DNA of 40,868 nt from Cytobacillus praedii (GTDB taxonomy: Bacteria; Bacillota; Bacilli; Bacillales; Cytobacillaceae): assembly GCF_001439605.1 (NCBI RefSeq), contig NZ_LMBX01000037.1:1-40868 (forward strand). Direction: 5' to 3'. The notes beneath the pieces were generated by a model. It saw only the letters and a program-made list of their open reading frames with translations, was not told where the DNA came from and ran no database searches. The translations under genes were made by a program, and so were the position numbers. Each line of letters begins with the position of its first letter. The stretch's first letter is position 1. Shown piece after piece: positions 8,667 to 15,410 of the stretch.

Positions 8667-8695
8667 ATTTTATTTGAAATAGTCAATTAAGTCAA
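8667..8695 (-). promoter_or_regulatory. Sigma-A promoter of the T-box lysS transcript
   Basis: TTGACT (8695-8690), a 17-nt spacer, then TAAAAT (8672-8667). The start of transcription would fall just before the T-box Stem I. Confidence 0.7.
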
Positions 8696-8736
8696 TGTGT
8701 ATTTTATCATCCAAGAAATTTACTGTATATGTTACG

Positions 8737-9096
8737 TTATTCTTTGAAATAACAAACTTCTAACTCATTCCCTTCTATATCTTGAAATTTAAACCATTTA
8801 ACTTGTCCATCTTCATTAATCGATCCCACATTTACATTGTTTTGAAGGAGAAGCTGTTGTGCACTTTCTATATCAGCAGTATAGAAATTAAATGATATAT
8901 TTGCGTTTTTAGGAGGCTCTGTCTTTGAACGAACTAATGTTAATGCAGTTTCTCCAATATTTAGAGCAGCGTACCCGCCTTTATCATCTTTCCAGCGAAG
9001 TGTAAATCCTAGTACATCACAATACCATTTGATAGTCCCATCAAAGTCATTTACTTGTAAAAAAACAGTATCAATTCTTTTAAATAATGTCGACAT
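8737..9096 (-). CDS. VOC family protein (glyoxalase/bleomycin-resistance fold)
   Basis: The 119-residue protein is a complete single VOC domain. It has the opening 'FLQVNDFDGTIKWYCDVLGFTLRW', the middle 'YAALNIGETALTLV', the second-half opening 'ISFNFYTADIESAQQLL' and the closing 'WFKFQDIEGNELEVCYF' with the terminal metal-ligand-type E. VOC proteins act as metal-dependent isomerases, dioxygenases or drug-binding proteins, normally as dimers. The substrate cannot be predicted. It ends about 40 nt before the lysS T-box promoter, on the same strand. Confidence 0.85.
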   Translation of the reverse strand: MSTLFKRIDTVFLQVNDFDGTIKWYCDVLGFTLRWKDDKGGYAALNIGETALTLVRSKTEPPKNANISFNFYTADIESAQQLLLQNNVNVGSINEDGQVKWFKFQDIEGNELEVCYFKE

Positions 9097-9327
9097 TCAT
9101 ACCAACTCCTAAATAATCATATATTTTTATATATTTTACATTTTTTATTTTTTTCCTTTTTTTTAATTGATATAATTTGATTTTCATAGGAAAGGATGAG
9201 TAAATTGTTGTCGGATAATTTTTACCTAGTTAACACCTTTTTCATTTATAATAAATAATACCTTCTTTTCATAAAAATGCTTTTATCCTAATACACTTAA
9301 TACTAAATCATTGAAAGGGTGATTATT

Positions 9328-9465
9328 TTGAGTGAATTTATCGTTTGTAATGAATGTGGAGAACTAGCTAGTTTTGAGAATATGGCCTATATAAACAACG
9401 AGCCAATTTGTCCCTCCTGTTGCGACAAAGGAGCTTACGCACTACACCCTATTGATGGTGAGTAG
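9328..9465 (+). CDS. Zinc-ribbon microprotein, 45 aa
   Basis: The TTG start follows GAAAGGGTGAT and opens a 45-codon frame. It has two knuckles: CNEC at residues 7-10 and CPSCC at residues 28-32, a typical zinc-ribbon or rubredoxin-like spacing. It recalls small Bacillus microproteins such as the GapA-binding SR1P, but I do not claim orthology. A compact terminator overlaps its stop codon, which supports it as a real independent gene. Confidence 0.65.
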   Translation: MSEFIVCNECGELASFENMAYINNEPICPSCCDKGAYALHPIDGE

Positions 9466-9486
9466 AGGGGAAACCCTCTTTTTATT
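9464..9486 (+). terminator. Intrinsic terminator of the zinc-ribbon gene
   Basis: AGAGGG (9464-9469), loop GAAA, CCCTCT (9474-9479), then a T-run. It overlaps the stop codon. Confidence 0.8.
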
Positions 9487-9567
9487 TTGAATATTTAATA
9501 TTTTATAATTTTAACCTATACAAAAGCAATTACTAGGAATAATATGTAAGTATGGGGTGAAATTTGT

Positions 9568-9804
9568 TTGAAAAAGGTATTTGGTTTTATTCTATTAGTC
9601 TTCATATTTATTTCTTTGCTTACCGGAAAATTAGATTTAGGTTTAACAATCTGTTATGCTGCAATCTTTATATCTAACACCTATCAAGCAATCGAATGTT
9701 ATCACGAAAAAAATCGAAAACAAACTATTTTTCATTTAATTATTGCAACAGGCTTCTTTTACTTTTTTATTCATTCATTGCTACAGTTCCATTGGGTTAG
9801 TTGA
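9568..9804 (+). CDS. Small membrane protein, 78 aa
   Basis: A TTG start is preceded by GGGGTGA. The 78-residue protein has about three hydrophobic helices (4-20, 26-41 and 55-73) separated by the short charged stretch 'CYHEKNRKQ'. No family is recognised and no function can be assigned. Its last codons overlap, tail to tail, the last 8 nt of the yunG gene on the other strand. Confidence 0.6.
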   Translation: MKKVFGFILLVFIFISLLTGKLDLGLTICYAAIFISNTYQAIECYHEKNRKQTIFHLIIATGFFYFFIHSLLQFHWVS

Positions 9805-10168
9805 TGTCTTCCTGCGATACTAGGATTAATTCTTCTACCCTTTGTTTTAAATATGTATATTGTTTTGGATTGGTATCCAAAAAAGCCTCATCCCTATTGG
9901 ATTTACTATCTTTATAATTAATTTCCTCTCTAAATTGAGATTTAGTAAAATCATAACGCTTTCCATCGATACTGTTGTAGAAGTGCCATCCACCTGACAA
10001 CTTGGTTTTCAATATTTCTCCGCCGAAAATATCGTTTACCACTAATGCCGTTACCCCGCATTGCCCCTTTGCAGGATTATCCTCAGTCCATTTAGAACTT
10101 GATTGAATGGACCAAGATTGGAATAAGAAATACAGCAAATTATCTAATTCATCATTTTTTGCAGGCAT
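9797..10168 (-). CDS. yunG: YunG family protein
   Basis: The 123-residue soluble protein is close to B. subtilis YunG. The core 'WSIQSSSKWTEDNPAKGQCG' is followed by 'VTALVVNDIFGGEILKTKL' and 'GGWHFYNSIDGKRYDFT'. The C/H pattern (C in 'GQCGVTAL', H in 'WHFYN') is consistent with a cysteine-protease-like or transglutaminase-like fold, but the function is unknown. The frame is open to 10222. I choose the ATG at 10168 because GAGAGGGGG lies just upstream and the family starts near there. The 3' end overlaps the convergent membrane-protein gene by 8 nt. Confidence 0.82.
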   Translation of the reverse strand: MPAKNDELDNLLYFLFQSWSIQSSSKWTEDNPAKGQCGVTALVVNDIFGGEILKTKLSGGWHFYNSIDGKRYDFTKSQFREEINYKDSKSNRDEAFLDTNPKQYTYLKQRVEELILVSQEDIN

Positions 10169-10425
10169 ATATATCCCCCTCTCTTTTCCTTTATATATAG
10201 TAAACAAATTATTAAAACACAAAAGTAACGAAACTTTTGGACAATCGATGAATGAACCCTTCTAATTTTATGATAGCTATGCTTACATCTTTCAATCCTT
10301 AATGCATTGCATCAAAACCTCCAACTATCATTTTTCCATCTAAGAATGTATAGTTAAACTAACATAATTTACAACACTAGTTTAACTTATTTATATGCTA
10401 TGGCAGAGAGGATTTCAATACGGCA

Positions 10426-10755
10426 ATGATCTCATTTATTCTTACACTGAAACGTTTGCTAAAAGCCTTATGGCATGCTTTTAAAATGAAAAACTTCCAG
10501 GTTTTATTTGTACTCGTTTTGGTAGTGTTACTTTCAGGAACTATTTTCTATGTTAAGCAGGAAGGTCTATCTGTAGTTGACTCGATATACTTTTGCATAG
10601 CCACGTTAAGTACAGTTGGTCATCCAAGCTTTACACCACAGACAACTTTAGGAAAAGTGTTTACAATGATTTATATTGTTGGCGGAACCGGATTATTTAT
10701 TAGTTTAATCGGCTACCTTGCTTATGCAATGATAATGGAATCTAAAAATGAGTAA
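10426..10755 (+). CDS. NaK-type cation channel with non-canonical filter TVGHP
   Basis: The 109-residue two-helix channel aligns along its whole length with the B. cereus NaK channel as I recall it (start 'SFxLTLKRxLxA', then 'FQVLFVL', 'SGTIFY', 'FTPQTTLGKVFT'). It has an amphipathic N-terminal helix 1-20, TM1 at about 24-43, a pore helix at 50-62, the filter at 63-67 and TM2 at about 77-102. NaK reads T63-V-G-D-G67; here it is T63-V-G-H66-P67, followed by S68-F69. As a tetramer it should form a membrane cation pore, but the residues that bind ions in the outer filter are changed. There is no regulatory C-terminal domain. The alignment supports the ATG at 10426 although the ribosome binding site (GAGAGG) is distant. 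Confidence 0.85.
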   Translation: MISFILTLKRLLKALWHAFKMKNFQVLFVLVLVVLLSGTIFYVKQEGLSVVDSIYFCIATLSTVGHPSFTPQTTLGKVFTMIYIVGGTGLFISLIGYLAYAMIMESKNE

Positions 10756-10791
10756 ATTCAAGATAAATCCGATATCTTCTGAATGAATAAA

Positions 10792-10822
10792 GCTGTCTGT
10801 CACAACCTATTGTGTAGACAGC
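10792..10822. terminator. Hairpin between channel gene and pseudogene
   Basis: GCTGTCT...AGACAGC with additional inner pairing (CACAA/TTGTG). There is no strong T-run in either direction, so the terminator role is tentative. Confidence 0.4.
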
Positions 10823-10852
10823 CTCGTTTCTATAACTTAAGATAGCATCTTT

Positions 10853-11335
10853 TTACCCATTTAATTTTTTTATTTCTTCAACCCGTTTGGCAATTTGTTC
10901 CACCTTTTCATCCCTTTCCTTAATAGGTATTGAATCATCTTCAAATAGCTTATACTTTTCAATTAGTTCAATTAGTTTTTGTGGATAGTTTGGATCCGTT
11001 GCATACCCACACTCCCAAATAATCCTGCAAGCTTCCTTATACTCTAATACACCCCAAAGGGGCATATATTGAGGCATCTAAAAAAAACACACTGCTTTAT
11101 AATCTACACACGCTTCCCAGCTCTGAAACTTATAAAAGGCAGCAGTTCCCTCAATCCGTTGGCCATTTTTAAAATTCTTAGTCTTTTTATAGTAAACATC
11201 TCCTTTCTGGGTCGAGTTTACCTTTAATCAAAAAGAGATATTTGCTTTTACAGCAAGTTCAGATTTACCAAAATCACTTTCCAGTATTGCTTGTGCAATG
11301 GTAAATTTCATTAAGGATTCTCTTGCACCGCACTT
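10853..11335 (-). pseudogene. Decayed GH73 endo-beta-N-acetylglucosaminidase (FlgJ/LytG-like)
   Basis: The minus-strand translation reconstructs the family in order but in pieces. 'TIAQAILESDFGKSELAVKAN', containing the catalytic-type Glu, ends at an in-frame TGA (11230-11228). A frame change near 11218-11227 leads to 'QKGDVYYKKTKNFKNGQR', then 'YKFQSWEACVDYKAV'. An in-frame TAG (11080-11078) then precedes 'EYKEACRIIWECGYATDPNY' and 'KLIELIEKYKLF'. The YATDPNY signature and the 'SW...DY' element are typical of GH73 cell-wall glucosaminidases. The N-terminal signal region is missing or unreadable. Two stops plus a frameshift make a functional product unlikely unless these are sequencing errors. 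Confidence 0.85.
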
Positions 11336-11435
11336 CTATAATGCAGCTGTACTGGATGTCAAACGGTTGGTTGAACAGCAATTTTCTTCACCTTGATGAT
11401 GAAATCTTAACATTTGAACGTCCTTTAAAATAGGT

Positions 11436-11468
11436 AAAAAAGTAGTCCCTCTCGTTATTGAAAGGGAC
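11436..11468 (-). terminator. Intrinsic terminator of the amidase gene
   Basis: GTCCCTCTC (11445-11453) pairs with GAAAGGGAC (11460-11468). The T-tract lies on the minus-strand side, 11440-11436. Confidence 0.75.
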
Positions 11469-11474
11469 CTTTTG

Positions 11475-12299
11475 TTATTGATAAAATTCATTCGCCTTCT
11501 TTAACAAGGCCTTTGACGGAGTTTCATATTTGATATAGCCGTCTATTTTAGTAATCCAGTGATTATCCCCTACATCGTATTGTCCAAAATAAAGATCATC
11601 ATAACCATAGACTCTGTAAACCTCACCAGGCTGTAAAATCCTAACGAAAAAAAGCTGATCATTCGCATCGCGTTTCCATAAGTTGATTCTTTTTAAAATT
11701 CTGATGCGGCCAATTTGTTCTTTATGCAATTCCAATCCGTCCCACATTGGGGGTTTTGGTTCTTTTTCCTGTAGATTAAAGGCACGTACCAAACCATTCA
11801 CATGCCCGAGAGCTATCCTTTCAATATAGGATTGCTGTTTTAATTTAGCTGCATCAGATGGATGATCAATAAATCCGTTTTCTGTTAAAATTGAAGGCAT
11901 TTTGCTTTCTCTTATCATATGAAAATTAGCTTTCTTTTTTCCCCGATCTTGAAAGTCAACTTCCTTTTTTATTTCTGCATGAATCACATTTTGATACTTT
12001 ACCGCATCTGAACTAGCAGTCGGATAAATGTAATCTTCAAACCCCGTACCACCGCCTGAATTAATATGGACTGACAATAGATAATCAGCTCGCCAAGAAT
12101 TTGCGGCATCTGTTCTCTGAGTTAGTGAAAGCGTTTCGTCCCCTTCACGGCTAAGTTTAACTTGAACATTTTCGTATTCATTTAGTATATCTCTAATATT
12201 TTTTGAAATTTGCAGTGTAAGGTTCTTTTCTTGAAGGCCATTTCCGACTGCCCCCGAGTCTATTCCGCCATGTCCCGGATCAATAAAGAATTTCACCAA
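11475..12299 (-). CDS. N-acetylmuramoyl-L-alanine amidase (Amidase_3, CwlC-like)
   Basis: The 274-residue enzyme cleaves the MurNAc-L-Ala bond of peptidoglycan. The zinc site is complete: H10 in 'DPGHGG', E24 in 'LQEKNL' and H78 in 'SVHINS', with catalytic E140 in 'LTENGF'. Residues 1-180 closely resemble B. subtilis CwlC ('SLTQRTDAANSW', 'GTGFEDYIYP'), a mother-cell lytic enzyme of late sporulation. Like CwlC it has no signal peptide. The C-terminus (about 196-274: 'GRIRILKRINLWKR...VGDNHWITKIDGYIKY') is not the SPOR repeat of CwlC but looks SH3-like, probably a wall-binding module. The start is TTG 12299 or GTG 12296, both behind AGGAGG. Confidence 0.88.
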   Translation of the reverse strand: MVKFFIDPGHGGIDSGAVGNGLQEKNLTLQISKNIRDILNEYENVQVKLSREGDETLSLTQRTDAANSWRADYLLSVHINSGGGTGFEDYIYPTASSDAVKYQNVIHAEIKKEVDFQDRGKKKANFHMIRESKMPSILTENGFIDHPSDAAKLKQQSYIERIALGHVNGLVRAFNLQEKEPKPPMWDGLELHKEQIGRIRILKRINLWKRDANDQLFFVRILQPGEVYRVYGYDDLYFGQYDVGDNHWITKIDGYIKYETPSKALLKKANEFYQ

Positions 12300-12611
12300 C
12301 TGAAACCCTCCTTATCCCATATTAAATTAATTATTATTTTCCTTATTTATCAATGTTCTTTTCTACTACCTTAAATTTTTTCGGCCTTTATTTCATGTAT
12401 TTTCTATTTTAAAAATACATGAATCCTCTTTCAATTGGCTGCTCTCTTTATTAACATATTCCATTGAGATTCCTTCCGTTCTTCTATATTATCTAAACAA
12501 TTAGCCTTTCCACAGCTTTATTGCTTATAATTGACTTTTTTCTACCCAAATTGTCAACAATGGGTTATAATAGTAAGTTGATGTTTTTATTACTCTTAAA
12601 GGAGTTCTTTT
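12300..12611. promoter_or_regulatory. Intergenic region with 12-bp palindrome
   Basis: This divergent spacer of 312 nt contains the perfect inverted repeat TTCATGTATTTT (12392-12403) / AAAATACATGAA (12412-12423) with an 8-nt loop. A -10-like TATAAT for the radical SAM gene lies at 12566-12571, without a good -35. The palindrome may be an operator or a transcript hairpin; no known binding-site consensus fits. Confidence 0.45.
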
Positions 12612-14366
12612 ATGAAGATTATTTGTTCCACACTAAACGCAAAATACATCCATACAAATATTGCCATCCGCTATTTGAAAGCATTTGCTGAGCCAGAGTT
12701 TAATATTGAACTTGCGGAATATACAATCAAAGATCCAATTATGAATATAGTGACCGATCTAATTAGAAAGAAGCCTGCTATTATTGGCTTTAGCTGTTAT
12801 ATTTGGAATATTGAAGAGACAATTAAAGTCGTAAAAATGATAAAAAAAATTGATCCGGCTATTCAAATTATAGTAGGCGGTCCCGAGGTATCCTATGATG
12901 TTTTTGTGTGGATGGAGAACATTAAGGAATTTGACTTCATTGCTATTGGTGAAGGAGAAGAAACATTTAAACAATTGCTTACCGAGCTAAATGGAGATAA
13001 GCAAATGGAGAATGTTCACGGAATTGCTTTCCGGCAAGAAGGGCAAATAAAAATAAATCCTCAAAGAAATAAACTTGATCTGCGAGAGCTTCCTTCACCA
13101 TTCAGATTCAAAGAGGATATTCCTCATTTAAGCAAGAGAGTGATTTATATTGAGACAAGCCGCGGCTGCCCATTTAGCTGTCAATTCTGCCTTTCATCCA
13201 TTGAAGTAGGTGTACGTTATTTCGACAGGGAGAAGGTTAAGGAAGACATTCGTTATTTAATGCAAAATGGAGCAAAAACGATTAAATTTGTTGACCGAAC
13301 CTTTAATATTAGCAGAAGTTATGCAATGGAAATGTTCCGGTTCCTGATTGATGAGCATTTGCCTGGAACCGTATTTCAATTTGAAATCACAGCAGATATT
13401 ATGCGGCCAGAGGTAATCGAATTTTTAAATCAGGAGGCTCCTCCGGGATTATTCCGCTTTGAAATTGGAGTGCAATCAACAAATGATTATACAAATGAGC
13501 TTGTAATGAGGAAACAGAACTTCGAGAAGCTCTCCCGCACGGTTACGATGGTAAAGGAAGGCGGTAAGATTGATCAGCATCTCGATTTAATAGCCGGTCT
13601 TCCTGAAGAGGATTATCATTCATTTAGGAAAACTTTCAACGATGTATTTGCAATGAGACCAGAAGAATTACAGTTAGGGTTTCTTAAGTTATTAAGAGGG
13701 ACTGGTCTCAGATTACGTGCGGAAGACCATAAATATATTTATATGGATCATTCCCCATATGAAATGCTCGGAAATAATGTTCTTTCATTTGATGATATTA
13801 TTCGAATTAAGCAAGTAGAAGATGTTCTTGAAAAATATTGGAATGATCATCGAATGGATTTTACCATTGAATATCTTGTCACAAATACCTTCCCTTCTCC
13901 ATTCGATTTCTTTCAAGACTTCGGAAGCTTTTGGGAACAAAAGGGCTGGTCAAGAATTGGACACCAGCTAGAAGACTTATTCAAACGTTTGTATGAGTTT
14001 CTTGAGACAAGGGATATTGAAGACCTTGATGTAATAGAAGGATTAATGAAATATGATTACTTATCTAGGCAAAAGTACAAACCTAGAAAGCCATGGTGGG
14101 GACCAAGTGCAAGTTACGATAAGGGAGAGAGATCTGTCATCTATCAAAGTATTATTCAGTCTCCAAACCAATTTGGTCAAAATTTTGTTAATCTGGGGCT
14201 TACTGAGAAAGATTTATTTAAACATACCCTTATTGAGAAGCTTACTTTTGATTTGGATAAATATTTTTCAGAAGGCACGATTGAAAAAAGAGGAACGACT
14301 ATTCTAACCTATTTTGATTCAAACCCAGAAAAAACGATGATATATTCTACACTTGAAAAGGGATAA
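12612..14366 (+). CDS. B12-binding-type radical SAM protein (DUF4080)
   Basis: The 584-residue protein has an N-terminal cobalamin-binding-like Rossmann domain (about 1-130; the B12-ligand motif DxHxxG is not evident). The radical SAM core follows with the iron-sulfur motif C186-x3-C190-x2-C193 in 'RGCPFSCQFC', and a C-terminal DUF4080 domain covers about 370-560. It should cleave S-adenosylmethionine through a [4Fe-4S] cluster; the substrate is unknown for this widespread Firmicute family. AAAGGAG precedes the ATG. It is monocistronic and ends in a terminator shared with the convergent spore-protein locus. Confidence 0.88.
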   Translation: MKIICSTLNAKYIHTNIAIRYLKAFAEPEFNIELAEYTIKDPIMNIVTDLIRKKPAIIGFSCYIWNIEETIKVVKMIKKIDPAIQIIVGGPEVSYDVFVWMENIKEFDFIAIGEGEETFKQLLTELNGDKQMENVHGIAFRQEGQIKINPQRNKLDLRELPSPFRFKEDIPHLSKRVIYIETSRGCPFSCQFCLSSIEVGVRYFDREKVKEDIRYLMQNGAKTIKFVDRTFNISRSYAMEMFRFLIDEHLPGTVFQFEITADIMRPEVIEFLNQEAPPGLFRFEIGVQSTNDYTNELVMRKQNFEKLSRTVTMVKEGGKIDQHLDLIAGLPEEDYHSFRKTFNDVFAMRPEELQLGFLKLLRGTGLRLRAEDHKYIYMDHSPYEMLGNNVLSFDDIIRIKQVEDVLEKYWNDHRMDFTIEYLVTNTFPSPFDFFQDFGSFWEQKGWSRIGHQLEDLFKRLYEFLETRDIEDLDVIEGLMKYDYLSRQKYKPRKPWWGPSASYDKGERSVIYQSIIQSPNQFGQNFVNLGLTEKDLFKHTLIEKLTFDLDKYFSEGTIEKRGTTILTYFDSNPEKTMIYSTLEKG

Positions 14367-14372
14367 TAATAC

Positions 14373-14397
14373 AAAACCGGCTTTATTAGCCGGTTTT
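14373..14397. terminator. Bidirectional terminator
   Basis: AAAACCGGCT (14373-14382) / AGCCGGTTTT (14388-14397), loop of 5 nt, A/T tracts on both sides. It serves the convergent radical SAM gene and SASP-like locus. Confidence 0.85.
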
Positions 14398-14399
14398 AA

Positions 14400-14534
14400 T
14401 TATTTCTTCTTCTTCTTTTTATCTTCATTCATGAAAGGGATCTCATATTGCTTACTTGCATTCATATCACCAAATTCATTGCCGAATTCCACATTTGCAG
14501 CAGCGTTTTTTTGCTTTTGGATTTTTTTACCCAC
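14400..14534 (-). CDS. Gamma-SASP-like ORF, downstream part (44 aa)
   Basis: A GTG start shares one base with the TAG of the upstream frame. The 44-residue product reads 'KKIQKQKNAAANVEFGNEFG' and ends in a run of six lysines. The 'xEFGxEFG' repeat and N/Q/K/A-rich composition are those of gamma-type small acid-soluble spore proteins (SspE class, an amino-acid reserve in spores). A GGAAG sits upstream, so it could be translated by coupling. Equally, it and the ORF at 14534-14695 may be one gene split by a frameshift. Confidence 0.55.
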   Translation of the reverse strand: MGKKIQKQKNAAANVEFGNEFGDMNASKQYEIPFMNEDKKKKKK

Positions 14535-14695
14535 TACGATCTTCCCTTTCTTCCCTGCTTAGAATTTCGATTAGCACCTTTCATTGGGTTATCCCCTTGA
14601 CTAAACTCTGCAGAAAACTCCGATTCTGCAACATTTTTCTTTGGTGTTTTGCTATATTTTTCTACAGCATCGAATTGTGCTTTTCTTTTTGCCAA
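14534..14695 (-). CDS. Gamma-SASP-like ORF, upstream part (53 aa)
   Basis: A TTG start sits behind an excellent AAAGGAGG (spacing about 8). The 53-residue product begins 'AKRKAQFDAVEKYSKTPKKN' and contains 'SEFSAEFSQG', the repeat type of gamma SASPs, then a basic tail. It ends at TAG exactly where a second frame with a related repeat begins. Two xEFxxEF repeats in one polypeptide would be the normal gamma-SASP layout, so a single-base frameshift (real or sequencing) is plausible. Low complexity and high charge fit a spore coat or core protein. Confidence 0.6.
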   Translation of the reverse strand: MAKRKAQFDAVEKYSKTPKKNVAESEFSAEFSQGDNPMKGANRNSKQGRKGRS

Positions 14696-14835
14696 GATTT
14701 ACGCCTCCTTTATCATGAATTCCTTTCTATTTTTCTCCTTCTTCTTCATTTCATTCGGGAGGGAATCTTCCTATTTTTTCTTAAATAAAATAAAAATTAC
14801 AACAGAAACTATTATAAAAAGGATGATGACTGCAC

Positions 14836-15186
14836 ATGAAAAAAAATAAAGAACAACATATGGAGAGTATTGGAATAGACGAAACACTTCCACATCAAAT
14901 TGAAGCGCCAAGCTTTAAAGGTACGGGAATTAAGATGGAGCCTCCTTTTAAAAATTCCCAAGGTGTAATAATTGGAGACAGCTATTATGCATCGGAAAAT
15001 TCTCCTTTAGAAAACTGGAGTGTTGAAGTCGACCCAGCCATTATGGCTGGGGATGAATGGGTACACCCTACGAATGACATTGGCTGGAACACCACAGAAA
15101 ATAAAGAACTGTTAGAAAGAAAAAAGAAGCCACATGCATATCCTTTTATGCATCCGACTAAAGATGTAAGCCGCGGTACAGATTAA
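14836..15186 (+). CDS. DUF3905 domain protein
   Basis: The 116-residue soluble protein resembles the Bacillus-specific DUF3905 family. Recognisable parts are 'GVIIGDSYYASENSPLENWS', 'VDPAIMAGDEWVHPTNDIGW' and the 'PFMHPTKDVSRG' tail. There are no transmembrane segments and no catalytic motif. The family is restricted to spore formers, which suggests but does not prove a sporulation link. The ribosome binding site is weak (AAAGGA, 13 nt upstream). Confidence 0.65.
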   Translation: MKKNKEQHMESIGIDETLPHQIEAPSFKGTGIKMEPPFKNSQGVIIGDSYYASENSPLENWSVEVDPAIMAGDEWVHPTNDIGWNTTENKELLERKKKPHAYPFMHPTKDVSRGTD

Positions 15187-15377
15187 TATAAGAAAAACAC
15201 AAGCGCATTGTTCAACACCGCTCAAACGGGAAGGGCCGGTTCTTTTAATAAAGGAAGCAAGGTGAGCTAGTGCGAACGGATGTTGACGCAATCATTGCTG
15301 TGGGAACCTGAAGATTGATTGGCGATAGGCGATGGATAGACGATTCTCTAACACCAAAGTAATCTTTCTTATCCTTA

Positions 15378-15406
15378 CAAAAAACCCGAGGCAATTGCCT
15401 CGGGTT
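15378..15406 (-). terminator. Intrinsic terminator of ktrB
   Basis: AACCCGAGGCAA (15383-15394) followed directly by its exact complement (15395-15406). On the minus strand a T-run follows. Confidence 0.85.
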
Positions 15407-15410
15407 AATT

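Noticed and set aside
8465..8677. 70-codon plus-strand frame across the lysS T-box
   Set aside because: Antisense to the T-box leader; conserved RNA motifs explain the region.
11331..11399. Plus-strand frame with 'AAVLDVKRLVEQQF' antisense to the start of the GH73 relic
   Set aside because: Short, no ribosome binding site or identifiable family, and it adjoins a region explained by the pseudogene on the other strand.
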